Source of the DNA: Merdimonas faecis
GTDB taxonomy: Bacteria; Bacillota; Clostridia; Lachnospirales; Lachnospiraceae
Assembly (NCBI RefSeq): GCF_001754075.1
Contig: NZ_MIEH01000018.1
Location: forward strand, 434,001 to 498,000
Direction: 5' to 3'
Length of the DNA: 64,000 nucleotides
In this document: piece by piece, positions 1 to 10,382 of the stretch
Layout: the number at the start of each line of letters is the position of its first letter
How positions within the stretch are numbered: position 1 is the first letter of the stretch
Position numbers and translations under genes: made by a program
The notes under the pieces: model-generated
Database searches by the model: none
What the model saw: only the letters and a program-made list of their open reading frames with translations
Told to the model about the DNA's origin: nothing

Positions 1-269
1 ACCAGCTCCTTGACGCCGTTTGCATTGGCTCCTGGCGTATTAAAGACTACGATTCCTTTCTCCGCACATCGGTCCAGCGGGATATTATTGACCCCGGCGC
101 CCGCTCTTGCTACTGCTTTTAATTTATTTCCAAATTCCATCTCATGCATGGCAGCGCTCCTTACCAGGATCGCGTCTGCTTCTTCCGCACGGCTTACCGG
201 CGCATATTCTTCCGTAAATTCCCGGATTCCTTCTTCTGAGATCTGATTTAAACAATGATACTGATACAT
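1..269 (-). CDS. serA: D-3-phosphoglycerate dehydrogenase, N-terminal part (cut by window edge)
   Basis: First step of serine synthesis: NAD-dependent oxidation of 3-phosphoglycerate to 3-phosphohydroxypyruvate. Only the first 89 codons are inside the window; the gene continues beyond position 1. The visible protein begins MYQYHCLNQI and contains the substrate-binding core typical of the D-2-hydroxyacid dehydrogenase family: ILVRSAAMHE, then LKAVARAGAGVNNI, then a GIVVFNTPGANANGVKEL stretch. The ATG at 269 lies two bases after the serC stop and has an upstream GAGGAG, so it is probably translationally coupled to serC. The next enzyme of the same pathway lying immediately upstream supports the call. 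The NAD-binding Rossmann domain and any ACT domain are outside the window. Confidence 0.9.
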   Translation of the reverse strand, partial: MYQYHCLNQISEEGIREFTEEYAPVSRAEEADAILVRSAAMHEMEFGNKLKAVARAGAGVNNIPLDRCAEKGIVVFNTPGANANGVKEL

Positions 270-271
270 GG

Positions 272-1357
272 CTATCGATTCTCCTCTTCAAATTTTTGCA
301 TAAATTCCGTCAGTGCTTTTACACCGGAGATCGGCATAGCATTGTAGATACTTGCGCGCATCCCACCCACCGTACGATGGCCTTTCAAATTAACAAATCC
401 GGCCCCTGCAGCTTCTCTGATAAACCTGGCATCCAGTTCCCTGTCCCCCGTCACAAAGGGTACATTCATCAGAGAACGGTCTTCCGGAACCACGGTTCCC
501 CTGAACATACTGCTCTGATCCAGGTAGTCATAAAGAATCTGTGCCTTCTTTTCATTATGCGCTTTCATGGCTGTCAGGCCTCCCTGCTTCTTAAGCCACT
601 TAAAGACCTTGCCACAGATATAGATTCCGTACGCCGGCGGAGTATTATAAAGAGATCCTGCATCTGCATGTGTTTTGTACTGCATCATTGTGGGGGTTCC
701 TGGAAGTACATCTTCTGTGATCAGATCCTCCCGGATGATCACGATTACCACGCCTGCAGGGCCGATATTTTTCTGGACGCCGCCGTATATGATGCCATAT
801 TTGCTCACATCCACCGGTTCCGAAAGGAAACAGGAGGATACGTCCGCCACCAGGGTTTTTCCCTTGGTATTGGGAAGTTCTTTGAACTTTGTTCCATATA
901 TCGTATTATTTTCACAGATATATACATAATCTGCATCCTTAGATACCGGGAGATCTGAACAGTCGGGAATATAGGAAAATGTCCGGTCCTCCGAGGAGGC
1001 GATCACATTTGCTTTCCCGTACTTTCCCGCCTCTTTCCAGGCCTTCTTTGACCACTGTCCGGTCAGGATAAAGTCTGCTGTCCGGTTTTTCATCAGATTC
1101 ATCGGGATCATGGCAAACTGAAGAGAAGCCCCTCCCTGCAGAAATAGAACCTTATAATTCTCCGGAATGTTCATCAGCTCACGTAAGTCCGCCTCCGCGG
1201 TATCAAGAATCTGCTGGAACGATTCTGACCGGTGACTCATCTCCATCACGGACATACCGGTTCCCTGATAGTCTAACATCTCGTCTGCTGCTTCCTGTAA
1301 CACTGCCTCCGGCAAAACTGCCGGACCCGCTGAAAAATTGTACACTCTGCTCATCAT
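272..1357 (-). CDS. serC: Phosphoserine aminotransferase
   Basis: PLP enzyme that converts 3-phosphohydroxypyruvate and glutamate to phosphoserine, the second step of serine synthesis. The 361 residues match the family's usual length. Diagnostic stretches are the N-terminal RVYNFSAGPAVLPEAVL, the phosphate-loop GGASLQFAMIP, and the lysine region YGGVQKNIGPAGV, where K is the expected Schiff-base residue. It ends with the GHRTVGGMRASIYNA segment found in SerC. Two ATG codons are adjacent (1357 and 1354) behind an AGGAA, so the start is uncertain by one codon. It sits between ilvB and serA. Serine is a precursor of glycine, which is notable given the glycine reductase operon elsewhere in the window. 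Confidence 0.96.
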   Translation of the reverse strand: MMSRVYNFSAGPAVLPEAVLQEAADEMLDYQGTGMSVMEMSHRSESFQQILDTAEADLRELMNIPENYKVLFLQGGASLQFAMIPMNLMKNRTADFILTGQWSKKAWKEAGKYGKANVIASSEDRTFSYIPDCSDLPVSKDADYVYICENNTIYGTKFKELPNTKGKTLVADVSSCFLSEPVDVSKYGIIYGGVQKNIGPAGVVIVIIREDLITEDVLPGTPTMMQYKTHADAGSLYNTPPAYGIYICGKVFKWLKKQGGLTAMKAHNEKKAQILYDYLDQSSMFRGTVVPEDRSLMNVPFVTGDRELDARFIREAAGAGFVNLKGHRTVGGMRASIYNAMPISGVKALTEFMQKFEEENR

Positions 1358-1409
1358 CGTTCCTGCCTTTCTGCAATTGTTTTATGCTGTTCCTTTTTTT
1401 GCCGGACGC

Positions 1410-3098
1410 TTATGCGTCTGCCTCTTTTTCATTCAGATCCTTTTCATCAAAGGCCTCGCTGATCGCAGCGCCGGGCGCTACCATCGGCCATACCTTATCA
1501 TCACTGTCGATCTGACAGTCGATCACCACCGGCCCGTTCATAGAAAGCGCCTTTGCAAACGCTTCTTTAAACTCTTCTCTTGTGGATACACGTATTCCGG
1601 CTGCACCCATGGCTTCTGCAAGTTTTACAAAATCCACAGAATCGTTCAGCACCGTTGCGGAATACCGGCCGCCATAGAAAAGGTTCTGCCACTGGCGCAC
1701 CATGCCCAGCACGTGATTGTTGACCACGACCTGAATAACCGGAATCTGGTAGCGGGCCGCTGTTGCGATTTCATTCATGTTCATACGGAAGCACCCGTCT
1801 CCTGCAATGTTTACGACTGTTTTTTCCGGGCGTCCCGTCTTGGCGCCAAGGGCCGCGCCCAGGCCATATCCCATAGTTCCAAGTCCGCCTGATGTCAGAA
1901 GTGTTCTTGGCTTTGTATATTTATAATACTGAGCCGCCCACATCTGATGCTGCCCCACCTCGGTCACGATCAGGGCGTCACCTTTTGTCTGGCGATAGAT
2001 CTCTTCCACTACATAAGGGCCGGTCAGCAGTTCCGGATGGTAGGTCAGAGGATATTTCTCCTTATATTCGCTGATCCTCCGGATCCAGGATTTGTGCTCC
2101 TGCTGATCCAGTCTGCTGTTTAGGATCTTGAGGATTTCTTTGATATCTCCCACAACGCCTTCCGTGATCAGCACATTTTTATTCATCTCCGCCACATCAA
2201 TATCGAACTGGAGGATCTTTGCATTTTTCGCAAATTTCTTTGCATTTCCGGTTACACGGTCGCTAAATCTCGCTCCCACCACGATCAAAAGATCACATTC
2301 GCTGACTCCATAATTGGATGTTTTGGTGCCGTGCATCCCGAGCATCCCTGTGTATAAGGGGTCTGTTCCCGGAAAGGCTCCTTTTCCCATCAGAGAATCT
2401 GTAACCGGAGCATCCACCTTCTTCACGAAAGTATAAAGTTCTTCGCTGGCTCCTGAGAGCACTGCGCCGCCGCCCACAAAAATATACGGTTTTTCAGATT
2501 CTTTGATCAGTTTTATTGCAGTCTCGATATCCTCCTCGCAGATATCTTTTCCCGAATACACCGGCTGAATCTCCTGCCGCTGGTATTCTGCCTTATTGGA
2601 GGTGACATCCTTAGGGATATCCACCAGCACCGGACCAGGACGGTCCTTCTTTGCTATCACAAATGCTTTGCGGATCGTATCCGCCAGCTGTTCTACATCC
2701 TTTACAATAAAATTATGCTTGGTGATCGGTTGTGTGATTCCGGTAATATCCACTTCCTGGAAGCTGTCTTTTCCCAGCAGGGAAACGCCTACGTTACAGG
2801 TAATGGCTACGATAGGGATGGAATCCATATATGCGGTGGCAATCCCCGTCACCAGATTGGTAGCTCCCGGTCCGCTGGTGGCCAGGCATACGCCCACTTT
2901 TCCCGTGGCTCTTGCGTATCCGTCCGCCGCGTGGGATGCTCCCTGTTCATGAGAAGTCAGGATATGGCGGATCTCATCCTGATGCTTATACAGCTCGTCA
3001 TATACATTCAGGATAGATCCTCCCGGATATCCGAACACGGTATCCACACCCTGTTCCTTCAGACATTCTATTACAATTTCTGCTCCTGTCAACTGCAT
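1410..3098 (-). CDS. ilvB: Acetolactate synthase, large (catalytic) subunit
   Basis: ThDP-dependent enzyme that joins two pyruvates to 2-acetolactate (valine/leucine) or pyruvate and 2-oxobutyrate (isoleucine). At 562 residues it is standard for the catalytic subunit. The N-terminal ThDP domain shows TVFGYPGGSILNVYDEL and HEQGASHAADGYARATG, where the E is the catalytic glutamate. The C-terminal ThDP domain shows GGLGTMGYGLGAALGAK and the metal-binding GDGCFRMNMNEIATAARY. The gene lies 31 bases after ilvD in the same operon. No regulatory small subunit gene (ilvN) and no ilvC adjoin it in this window, so they must lie elsewhere if present. A catabolic AlsS is unlikely because of the ilvD/leuB context. 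Confidence 0.94.
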   Translation of the reverse strand: MQLTGAEIVIECLKEQGVDTVFGYPGGSILNVYDELYKHQDEIRHILTSHEQGASHAADGYARATGKVGVCLATSGPGATNLVTGIATAYMDSIPIVAITCNVGVSLLGKDSFQEVDITGITQPITKHNFIVKDVEQLADTIRKAFVIAKKDRPGPVLVDIPKDVTSNKAEYQRQEIQPVYSGKDICEEDIETAIKLIKESEKPYIFVGGGAVLSGASEELYTFVKKVDAPVTDSLMGKGAFPGTDPLYTGMLGMHGTKTSNYGVSECDLLIVVGARFSDRVTGNAKKFAKNAKILQFDIDVAEMNKNVLITEGVVGDIKEILKILNSRLDQQEHKSWIRRISEYKEKYPLTYHPELLTGPYVVEEIYRQTKGDALIVTEVGQHQMWAAQYYKYTKPRTLLTSGGLGTMGYGLGAALGAKTGRPEKTVVNIAGDGCFRMNMNEIATAARYQIPVIQVVVNNHVLGMVRQWQNLFYGGRYSATVLNDSVDFVKLAEAMGAAGIRVSTREEFKEAFAKALSMNGPVVIDCQIDSDDKVWPMVAPGAAISEAFDEKDLNEKEADA

Positions 3099-3129
3099 AC
3101 CTTATCTACTCCTGTTCTTACGATATTCC

Positions 3130-4803
3130 TTATTTATTTCCCGGCACCTCCAGGATCGCGCCGCGGTTTCCGGATGTTACCATTGCCGCATAGCGTGCCA
3201 GGTACCCGGTGGTCACCTTTGGTTCTCTTGGCTGCCAGTTCTCTTTTCTCTTTGCCAGTTCTTCCTCGGATACATCTAGTTCCAGAGAAAGACTCGGAAT
3301 ATCGATCTTGATGATATCTCCTTCTTCTACCAGTGCGATTGGTCCGCCCACTGCTGCTTCCGGTGATACGTGTCCAATGGAAGCTCCCCTGGACGCTCCG
3401 CTGAACCGTCCGTCTGTGATCAGTGCCACGCTGGAGCCAAGGCCCATACCTGCGATCGCGGAGGTTGGATTTAACATTTCCCTCATGCCCGGGCCTCCTT
3501 TTGGCCCTTCATAGCGGATCACGACTACATCGCCCGGATTGATCTTTCCGCCCTTGATAGCTTCAATGGCATCCTCCTCGCAGTCAAAGACTCTGGCCGG
3601 TCCTTCATGCACCAGCATCTCGTCTACCACAGCAGAACGTTTTACCACGCTTCCGTCCGGAGCCAGGTTACCCTTCAGCACAGCCAGGCCGCCTGTCGGT
3701 GTATAAGGATTGTCGATCGGCCGGATCACTTCCGGATCCTTATTGACTGCCCCCGCAATATTTTCGCCTACGGTTTTTCCGGTCACGGTCATACATTCGG
3801 TATGCAGAAGACCCTTTTTATTAAGCTCTGCCATAACTGCATATACGCCGCCGGCTTCATTAAGATCTTCGATATAAGTCGGACCGGCCGGCGCCAGATG
3901 ACAGAGGTTCGGGGTCTTTTCGCTGATTCCATTGGCAAAGTCAATCTCAAAATCCATGCCCACCTCATGTGCGATAGCCGGAAGGTGCAGCATACTGTTG
4001 GTAGAGCATCCAAGCGCCATATCCACCGTCAGCGCATTTAAGATGGCCTCTTTTGTCATGATATCTCTCGGGCAGATGTTTTTCTCCCACAGTTCCATCA
4101 CCTTCATACCCGCTTCCTTTGCCAGGCGGATCCTTGCGGAATATACCGCCGGGATAGTTCCATTACCCCGAAGTCCCATACCCAGCACTTCCGTCAGGCA
4201 GTTCATGCTGTTGGCCGTATACATGCCGGAGCAGGAACCGCAGGTCGGACAGGTATTATTTTCAAATTCGCATAACTCTTCGTCGGTGATCTTTCCGGCC
4301 GCATTGGCACCGACCGCCTCAAACATACTGGAAAGACTGGTCTTCTTTCCCTTTACACGGCCGGCCAGCATCGGTCCGCCGCTGACGAAAATAGTCGGCA
4401 CATTGATTCTCGCTGCCGCCATCAAAAGCCCCGGTACGTTCTTGTCACAGTTCGGCACCATCACCAGTGCGTCAAACTGGTGCGCCATAGCCATAGCCTC
4501 TGTAGAGTCAGCGATCAGGTCTCTGGTCACCAAAGAATATTTCATGCCGATGTGCCCCATTGCAATCCCGTCACAGACCGCAATAGCCGGAAATACGATC
4601 GGCGTACCGCCCGCCATGGCAACCCCCTGCTTTACCGCATTCACGATCTTATCCAGGTTCATGTGTCCCGGCACGATCTCATTATAAGAGCTTACAATAC
4701 CTACCAGAGGACGCTCCATCTCCTCCTTCGTAAGTCCCAGCGCGTTAAATAAAGAACGGTGCGGCGCCTGCTGTTTTCCCTTTGTAACTCTATCACTTCT
4801 CAT
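3130..4803 (-). CDS. ilvD: Dihydroxy-acid dehydratase
   Basis: Fe-S enzyme that dehydrates 2,3-dihydroxy-isovalerate and its methyl homologue to the 2-keto acids used by the branched-chain transaminases. I start it at the ATG at 4803 ([16 protein letters not shown]), giving 557 residues, because an AGGAGG sits eight bases upstream. An in-frame longer version would begin inside an 18-bp palindrome. Cluster cysteines and signatures are visible: [18 protein letters not shown], then [18 protein letters not shown], plus the C-terminal [20 protein letters not shown]. It lies between leuB and ilvB in one operon. The Shine-Dalgarno sequence directly abuts the palindromic element at 4816-4854, which could affect its translation. 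Confidence 0.96.
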   Translation of the reverse strand: MRSDRVTKGKQQAPHRSLFNALGLTKEEMERPLVGIVSSYNEIVPGHMNLDKIVNAVKQGVAMAGGTPIVFPAIAVCDGIAMGHIGMKYSLVTRDLIADSTEAMAMAHQFDALVMVPNCDKNVPGLLMAAARINVPTIFVSGGPMLAGRVKGKKTSLSSMFEAVGANAAGKITDEELCEFENNTCPTCGSCSGMYTANSMNCLTEVLGMGLRGNGTIPAVYSARIRLAKEAGMKVMELWEKNICPRDIMTKEAILNALTVDMALGCSTNSMLHLPAIAHEVGMDFEIDFANGISEKTPNLCHLAPAGPTYIEDLNEAGGVYAVMAELNKKGLLHTECMTVTGKTVGENIAGAVNKDPEVIRPIDNPYTPTGGLAVLKGNLAPDGSVVKRSAVVDEMLVHEGPARVFDCEEDAIEAIKGGKINPGDVVVIRYEGPKGGPGMREMLNPTSAIAGMGLGSSVALITDGRFSGASRGASIGHVSPEAAVGGPIALVEEGDIIKIDIPSLSLELDVSEEELAKRKENWQPREPKVTTGYLARYAAMVTSGNRGAILEVPGNK

Positions 4804-4815
4804 ATCACTACCTCC

Positions 4816-4896
4816 TTGGGGACGTACCCCTTTGCAAAAGGGGTACGTCCCCAATCGCCAATCAGGGTGTCCCTTTTTGCATTTTACCCTGTCCCT
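4816..4896. repeat. REP-like palindrome between leuB and ilvD
   Basis: A perfect inverted repeat with 18-bp arms (4816-4833 and 4837-4854) and a three-base loop. The arms contain GGGGACGTACCCC. Next to it (4864-4896) is a second motif pair, AGGGTGTCCC and ACCCTGTCCCT, that runs into the leuB stop codon. The whole leuB-ilvD spacer is therefore made of this element, and it ends one base before the ilvD Shine-Dalgarno sequence. It lacks a long T-tract in the direction of transcription, so it is not a standard terminator. It resembles the short palindromes spread by RAYT-type transposases, but no such gene is in the window and copy number cannot be checked here. Confidence 0.7.
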
Positions 4897-5977
4897 ATAT
4901 GTAACTTGCGATCAGATCGCCCATCTTCGCGGTGCCGATCTGCTCTTTGCCTTCGGACATAATGTCGATAGTCCGATAGCCTTTTTTCAATACTTCTGCC
5001 ACTGCGTTTTCGATGGCGTCTGCTTCTTTGTCGAGATCAAAGCTGAACCGCAGCATCATGGCTGCCGACAGGATGGTGGCGATAGGATTTGCTATGCCTT
5101 TTCCTGCGATGTCCGGCGCCGAACCGCCGCTTGGCTCGTAGAGGCCGAACTTTGTCTCGTTTAAACTTGCGCTTGCCAGCATCCCGATGGAACCGGTCAC
5201 CATGCTGGCCTCATCGGACAAAATGTCTCCAAACATGTTTTCTGTAAGGATCACGTCGAACTGCTTCGGGTCTTTAACTAACTGCATGGCACAGTTATCT
5301 ACCAGCATATGCTCCAGCGTCACTTCCGGATACTCTTTCGCCACTTCCTCCACGACTTTTCTCCAAAGCCTGGAAGCATCCAGCACATTTGCCTTATCCA
5401 CGCTGGTCACTTTTTTCCGCCGCTTCATCGCAATATCAAACGCCCGCTTTGCGATCCTGCGGATCTCATTCTCATTATATGTAAGTGAGTCATATGCTGT
5501 CATGACTCCGTTTTCTTCCACGGTTTTCCGTTCTCCGAAATACAGTCCTCCGGTCAACTCCCGCATGATCATCATGTCAAAGCCACCTTCTGTGATGGAC
5601 TCCTTTAACGGACAGGCTCCTTTCAGTTCATCATACAGGACTGCGGGCCGCAGGTTAGCAAACAGATTCAATTCCTTTCGGATCCTTAAAAGTCCTGCCT
5701 CCGGACGTTTTGATGGTTCTAACTGGTACCACGGCGAGGTCTTGGCATCTCCGCCGATCGATCCCATCAGTACCGCGTCACATTTCTTTGCCTCAGCCAC
5801 CGTCTCATCCGTCAGCGGCACGCCGTGCACGTCAATGGATGCTCCGCCTAAGAGCAGGTCGGTGTACTGGCACTGATGCCCATACTTTTCTGCAACTTTA
5901 TTCAGGACCTTCTGTGCTTCGGACACGATCTCCGGTCCGATACCGTCCCCCTTGATAATTCCAATCTTCAGATTCAT
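4895..5977 (-). CDS. leuB: 3-isopropylmalate dehydrogenase
   Basis: NAD-dependent oxidative decarboxylation of 3-isopropylmalate in leucine synthesis. The 360 residues are normal for LeuB. Family features in order: [18 protein letters not shown] at the N-terminus, the substrate loop [17 protein letters not shown], the catalytic Tyr in [14 protein letters not shown], the catalytic Lys in [15 protein letters not shown], metal-binding aspartates in [15 protein letters not shown], and the NAD-binding [18 protein letters not shown]. It is the first gene of the leuB-ilvD-ilvB-serC-serA operon, and the promoter lies at 6012-6040. leuA and leuCD are not seen in the window. Its last codons overlap the palindromic repeat. 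Confidence 0.97.
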   Translation of the reverse strand: MNLKIGIIKGDGIGPEIVSEAQKVLNKVAEKYGHQCQYTDLLLGGASIDVHGVPLTDETVAEAKKCDAVLMGSIGGDAKTSPWYQLEPSKRPEAGLLRIRKELNLFANLRPAVLYDELKGACPLKESITEGGFDMMIMRELTGGLYFGERKTVEENGVMTAYDSLTYNENEIRRIAKRAFDIAMKRRKKVTSVDKANVLDASRLWRKVVEEVAKEYPEVTLEHMLVDNCAMQLVKDPKQFDVILTENMFGDILSDEASMVTGSIGMLASASLNETKFGLYEPSGGSAPDIAGKGIANPIATILSAAMMLRFSFDLDKEADAIENAVAEVLKKGYRTIDIMSEGKEQIGTAKMGDLIASYI

Positions 5978-6011
5978 CCTCTACACCCTTCCTAAAAAAT
6001 CTATAACATTT

Positions 6012-6040
6012 ATATTATCGCATTTTTATGCATGTTTCAA
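6012..6040 (-). promoter_or_regulatory. Sigma-A type promoter for leuB operon
   Basis: Reading the minus strand, TTGAAA (6035-6040) is separated by 17 bases from TATAAT-like TAATAT (6012-6017). A leader of only about 30 bases follows before leuB, and no T-box or leader-peptide attenuator fits in it. The next gene upstream, cdd, ends at 6062. Confidence 0.75.
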
Positions 6041-6061
6041 GACTTTAATTGGCTAAATTGC

Positions 6062-6487
6062 TTATTCGTTTTTTAGGTAACCTGGACCAAATCCCTCGGG
6101 GAAAAGCTCTGCCAGTGTATAAATCTTATAATATTCTGGGCTTTTTGCCAGAATGATCTGAAATGTTTCCGGGTCGCAGAACTCCGCCATTACCTGCCTG
6201 CATACTCCGCAGGGCGGGCAGAAATCATGGCCGCCATCCTGATTCTCATTCACGATACAGATAGCAAGAAAATCTCGCTTTCCCTCGCTCACCGCCTTGA
6301 AAATAGCTGTGCGCTCCGCGCAGTTTCCCGGCCCGAACGCGGCATTCTCAATATTACATCCGGTATAAACCTCTCCATCCTCTGTAAGAAGTGCTGCCCC
6401 CACCTTAAAATGAGAATAAGGCGCATATGCAAAAGGAAGGGCCGAAAAGGCCCTTCGGATCATTTCCGGTATCGGAAGTTTATTCAT
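6062..6487 (-). CDS. cdd: Cytidine deaminase
   Basis: Zinc enzyme that deaminates cytidine and deoxycytidine to uridine and deoxyuridine in pyrimidine salvage. The 141-residue length fits the small homotetrameric class. The zinc site is visible: NCAERTA (Cys56, with Glu58 as the proton shuttle) and PPCGVCRQ (Cys93 and Cys96). [23 protein letters not shown] is the conserved N-terminal core. The start overlaps the end of udp by eight bases, so the two are translationally coupled. The product uridine is the substrate of the adjacent phosphorylase. No hairpin is obvious after its stop. Confidence 0.96.
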   Translation of the reverse strand: MNKLPIPEMIRRAFSALPFAYAPYSHFKVGAALLTEDGEVYTGCNIENAAFGPGNCAERTAIFKAVSEGKRDFLAICIVNENQDGGHDFCPPCGVCRQVMAEFCDPETFQIILAKSPEYYKIYTLAELFPEGFGPGYLKNE

Positions 6488-7274
6488 CTTTTCGCCCCTC
6501 CTTCTTGTCGTCCTGAATCAGGATCCGGACAGCCTCGATGGCTGTGCGGATCGGAAGGTCCGTGTCGTGGACTACCGGGTTTGGAAGATTCTTCTTTGCC
6601 CGCTCCTGGTTCGCTACCACCAGTAAAACCGTGCCCACCCGGACTCTGAGTGTGCTCCCCACGATGAACAGCGCCGCCGACTCCATTTCCGAGGCCAGGC
6701 AGCCGCATTTCACCCAGGCGTCCCATTTATTCAGAAGCTCATAACCCACAGGCTTTGTCTCGGGAGTGTGCTGCCCATAAAAGGAATCCTTGCACTGCAC
6801 CACTCCCACATGACAGACTGCATCTAGCTTTTTTGCACCGCGGATCAGCGCATCCGTTACGGCAAAATCCGCCACCGCCGGATATTCGATGGGCGCATAC
6901 TCCTTACTGGTCCCTTCCATCCGGATGGCTCCTGTTGCCACCACGATATCGCCGCTTTTCACATCCAGCTGCATCCCGCCGCTGGTTCCCACACGCAGGA
7001 AGGTATCAGCGCCGCACTGTACCAGCTCTTCCATAGCGATCGCAGCCGACGGCCCACCGATCCCCGTGGAGGTCACACTAACCTTTTCCCCGTCCAGGCA
7101 GCCGGTATAGGTCACATACTCCCGGTTTTTCGCGATCAGCTTCGGCTCATCCAGATAAGCCGCGATCTTTTCGCATCTTCCCGGGTCTCCGGGAAGGATC
7201 ACATAACGTCCTACTTCTCCCTTGGCTGTCTGAATGTGATACAGACGATCCGGGTCTTCTGAATAATTAATCAT
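6480..7274 (-). CDS. udp: Uridine phosphorylase
   Basis: Phosphorolysis of uridine to uracil and ribose-1-phosphate. The 264-residue protein has the nucleoside phosphorylase family-1 layout: [20 protein letters not shown] (phosphate-binding Gly-Asp-Pro), [41 protein letters not shown] and [13 protein letters not shown], the ribose-binding Met-Glu motif. Purine nucleoside phosphorylase is less likely because the pairing with cdd fits pyrimidine salvage. The gene starts 33 bases after pflA stops, with no terminator in the gap, so it may be partly read from pflBA or from an internal promoter. Confidence 0.92.
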   Translation of the reverse strand: MINYSEDPDRLYHIQTAKGEVGRYVILPGDPGRCEKIAAYLDEPKLIAKNREYVTYTGCLDGEKVSVTSTGIGGPSAAIAMEELVQCGADTFLRVGTSGGMQLDVKSGDIVVATGAIRMEGTSKEYAPIEYPAVADFAVTDALIRGAKKLDAVCHVGVVQCKDSFYGQHTPETKPVGYELLNKWDAWVKCGCLASEMESAALFIVGSTLRVRVGTVLLVVANQERAKKNLPNPVVHDTDLPIRTAIEAVRILIQDDKKEGRKDE

Positions 7275-7307
7275 ACGCCCACCTCTTTCTTTTATTTCCT
7301 CATCATC

Positions 7308-8051
7308 TCAGGATTTTCCGTGTTTATCAGTTTCCAGGATCCGGCAGGCATTTTCCACCCGTTCCTTCGAAGGCGGATCAATGCCTTCAAGTGGATACTC
7401 CATGCCCAGTTCCTTCCATTTATAAACGCCCAGCGTGTGGTAGGGAAGCACCTCCACCCGCTCCACATTTCGAAGCGTCCGGATAAAATCCCGCAAACGG
7501 TATAAATATTCATCTTTATCACTGCCTCCCGGCACCAGCACATGGCGGATCCAGACCGGCTTTTCAATTTCTGATAAATATTCTGCCATCTCCAGAATAT
7601 TCTGATTTGTACATCCTGTCAACTGTCTGTGAGCCTGATCGTCAATCTGTTTGATATCCAGCATCACTAAATCGGTCACGTCCATCAAAGTCTTAAATTT
7701 TTCAAAAAAAGGTTCTTCTCTGGTAAACGGATTCCCGCTGGTATCTAGTGTCGTATGGATCCCTTCTTCTTTTGCCCTCTGGAACAGCTCTGTCAGAAAA
7801 TCCATCTGCAGAAGGGGTTCTCCCCCACTTACGGTAATACCGCCCTTACTTCCCCAGTAAGAGCGGTATCTCAATGCCTTCTCGATCAGTTCGTCTGCTG
7901 TATACAGCGTTCCCGACTGCATTTTCCAGGTGTCCGGATTGTGGCAGAACTGGCATCTCATGGCGCAGCCAGCAGTAAAAATCACATACCGTACTCCCGG
8001 TCCGTCTACAGAGCCAAAGCTTTCCAGGGAATGAATATACCCTTTTGTCAT
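7308..8051 (-). CDS. pflA: Pyruvate formate-lyase activating enzyme (radical SAM)
   Basis: Generates the glycyl radical on PflB with S-adenosylmethionine and a 4Fe-4S cluster. The cluster motif CxxxCxxC is at Cys29, Cys33 and Cys36 (GCAMRCQFCHNPDTW), and the SAM-binding GGITVSGGEPLLQ follows. The N-terminal IHSLESFGSVDGPGVRYVIF is typical of PflA. The 247-residue length is normal, with no ferredoxin-like insert of the kind seen in activators of other glycyl radical enzymes. It lies 35 bases after pflB in the same orientation, the usual arrangement. The enzyme is oxygen sensitive, consistent with an obligate anaerobe. Confidence 0.97.
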   Translation of the reverse strand: MTKGYIHSLESFGSVDGPGVRYVIFTAGCAMRCQFCHNPDTWKMQSGTLYTADELIEKALRYRSYWGSKGGITVSGGEPLLQMDFLTELFQRAKEEGIHTTLDTSGNPFTREEPFFEKFKTLMDVTDLVMLDIKQIDDQAHRQLTGCTNQNILEMAEYLSEIEKPVWIRHVLVPGGSDKDEYLYRLRDFIRTLRNVERVEVLPYHTLGVYKWKELGMEYPLEGIDPPSKERVENACRILETDKHGKS

Positions 8052-8086
8052 GTCTTTTGCTCCTTTATATAAAATTGATACTTTGT

Positions 8087-10339
8087 TTACATCCTGTCGT
8101 GGCAGGTTCTTGCGATCACATCCAGCTGCTGCTCCCTTGTCAGGTCAATGAATTTTACCGCATAGCCGGATACACGGATCGTAAAGTTGGCGTACTCAGG
8201 TTTTTCCGGATGCTCCATGGCATCGATCAGTTTTTCGGTTCCAAAGACATTCACATTCAGATGATGTGCGCCCTTGTCAAAGTAGCCGTCCATGATATGC
8301 ACCAGATTTTCACTGCGCTCCTCGTCACTGTGTCCCAGCGCTCCGGGGCTGATGGTCTGCGTGTTTGAGATTCCATCTAACGCCAGCTCATAAGGCAGCT
8401 TGGCCACTGAGTTCAGCGAAGCCAGAAGTCCGCTCTTTTCCGCACCGTAGGACGGATTTGCTCCCGGTGCCAAAGGCTCTCCTCCCTTTCTGCCGTCCGG
8501 AAGAGATCCGGTAGCCTTTCCATATACCACGTTGGAGGTAATGGTCAGGATAGATGTGGTAGGCTCGGAATTCCGGTAGGTGTGGCACTTGCTCAGCTTA
8601 TGCATAAAGGTCTTAAGGAGCCAGATCGCAAGATCATCCGCCCGGTCGTCGTCATTTCCATATCTCGGGAAATCACCCTCGATCTCAAAGTCCACAGCCA
8701 GGCCGTCCTCATCGCGGACCGGTTTTACCTTTGCATATTTGATGGCGCTCAGTGAATCCACCACGTGGGAGAATCCTGCGATACCGGTAGCGAAGGTCCG
8801 TCTCACATCCGTATCAATCAAAGCCATCTCTGCCGCTTCATAGTAATATTTGTCATGCATGTAGTGGATCATATTCAGGGTGTCCACATACAGCTTGCTC
8901 AGCCACTCCATCATATCATCATAGCGCTGCATAACCTCATCAAAATCCAGATATTCCGAGGTGATCGGACGGTAAGTCGGCCCTACCTGTACCCTGGATT
9001 TTTCATCAACACCGCCATTGATCGCATAGAGCAGGCATTTGGCAAGATTCGCCCTTGCGCCGAAGAACTGGATCTCTTTTCCGGTCTGTGTCGCAGATAC
9101 ACAGCAGCAGATGGAATAATCATCCCCCCATACCGGACGCATGACATCATCGTTTTCATACTGCACGGAGCTGGTCTTTACAGAGATGTTTGCCGCATAT
9201 TTTTTGAAATTCTCCGGCAGTCTGGAAGAATACAGTACTGTCAGGTTCGGTTCCGGAGCCGGGCCCATGTTTTCCAACGTATGCAGGAAGCGGTAATCAT
9301 TCTTGGTCACCATGGAACGGCCATCTTGTCCAAGACCTGCCATCTCCAGTGTCGCCCATACCGGATCTCCGGAAAACAATTCATTATAAGAAGGAATTCT
9401 TGCAAATTTTACCATGCGGAACTTCATGACCAGATGGTCGATCAGCTCCTGTGCTTCTTTTTCTGTCAGCGTTCCCGCCTTCATATCCCTTTCAATATAG
9501 ATATCCAGGAAGGTAGAAATACGACCCACACTCATTGCCGCGCCGTTCTGAGTCTTGATTGCTGCCAGATAGCCAAAATACAGCCACTGTACGGCTTCTT
9601 TGGCAGTCCCCGCCGGGCGGGAGATATCATAGCCATAAATGGCTGCCATCTCTTTCATCTCATTCAGCGCACGGATCTGATCCGCGATCTCCTCCCGGAG
9701 ACGGAAATCCGTTCCCTTCATACCGTGTCTTGCATAGCGTTCAAAATCATACTGTTTCTTCTCGATCAGGTAATCAATCCCATACAGTGCCACTCTCCGG
9801 TAATCACCTACGATACGCCCTCTTCCGTAAGTGTCCGGAAGTCCGGTGATGATTTTATTGTGGCGTGCTTTCTTCATCTCCGGTGTATAGATATCAAACA
9901 CTCCCTGATTATGCGTCTTATGATATTTAGTAAATATTTCATGCAGCTTCTCGCTGGGCTGATATCCGTAGGTTGTGCAGGCCTGCTCTGCCATCTTGAT
10001 GCCTCCGAACGGCATAAATGCACGTTTTAAAGGCTTGTCTGTCTGCAGGCCTACTACCTGCTCCATCTCCTTTAGTTCTTCGCTGATATATCCTGGTCCA
10101 TAGGAGGTCAGTCCGGAAACAATTTCTGTCTCCATATCCAGAACGCCGCCTTTTGCACGTTCCTCTTGCTGCAGCTCCTGAAGCTTTCCCCATAAAAGAT
10201 TTGTTGCCTCTGTCGGCTCCTCCAGGAAGGATTCATCTCCATCATACATGGTATAGTTTTCCTGGATAAAATTGCGGACATCAACAGATTTCCTCCAGTT
10301 TTCTCCCCTGAATCCTGCCCACTGTTCAAACTGTGCCAT
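8087..10339 (-). CDS. pflB: Formate C-acetyltransferase (pyruvate formate-lyase)
   Basis: Glycyl radical enzyme that converts pyruvate and CoA to acetyl-CoA and formate in the cytoplasm. I start it at [15 protein letters not shown] (10339), 750 residues, behind AAAGGAG; a longer reading frame upstream contains the promoter. Catalytic features are intact: the adjacent cysteines in [10 protein letters not shown] and the radical-bearing Gly725 in RVSGYAVKF near the C-terminus. The pyruvate/CoA core [16 protein letters not shown] is also present. It has its own promoter at 10383-10411 and a possible metal- or redox-responsive operator just upstream. Together with glycine reductase it gives the cell two routes to C2 energy metabolites. 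Confidence 0.97.
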   Translation of the reverse strand: MAQFEQWAGFRGENWRKSVDVRNFIQENYTMYDGDESFLEEPTEATNLLWGKLQELQQEERAKGGVLDMETEIVSGLTSYGPGYISEELKEMEQVVGLQTDKPLKRAFMPFGGIKMAEQACTTYGYQPSEKLHEIFTKYHKTHNQGVFDIYTPEMKKARHNKIITGLPDTYGRGRIVGDYRRVALYGIDYLIEKKQYDFERYARHGMKGTDFRLREEIADQIRALNEMKEMAAIYGYDISRPAGTAKEAVQWLYFGYLAAIKTQNGAAMSVGRISTFLDIYIERDMKAGTLTEKEAQELIDHLVMKFRMVKFARIPSYNELFSGDPVWATLEMAGLGQDGRSMVTKNDYRFLHTLENMGPAPEPNLTVLYSSRLPENFKKYAANISVKTSSVQYENDDVMRPVWGDDYSICCCVSATQTGKEIQFFGARANLAKCLLYAINGGVDEKSRVQVGPTYRPITSEYLDFDEVMQRYDDMMEWLSKLYVDTLNMIHYMHDKYYYEAAEMALIDTDVRRTFATGIAGFSHVVDSLSAIKYAKVKPVRDEDGLAVDFEIEGDFPRYGNDDDRADDLAIWLLKTFMHKLSKCHTYRNSEPTTSILTITSNVVYGKATGSLPDGRKGGEPLAPGANPSYGAEKSGLLASLNSVAKLPYELALDGISNTQTISPGALGHSDEERSENLVHIMDGYFDKGAHHLNVNVFGTEKLIDAMEHPEKPEYANFTIRVSGYAVKFIDLTREQQLDVIARTCHDRM

Positions 10340-10382
10340 TTCCTGTTTCTCCTTTCCTGTGTCTTTTCCTTTTAGCAAGGTC

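Noticed and set aside
5978-6061. T-box or leucine leader attenuator upstream of leuB
   Set aside because: The leader is only about 30 bases; no T-box sequence, Leu codon run or terminator fits.
8765-10030. 421-codon plus-strand open frame opposite pflB
   Set aside because: It is antisense to a well-conserved gene, has no ribosome site and no recognisable protein features.
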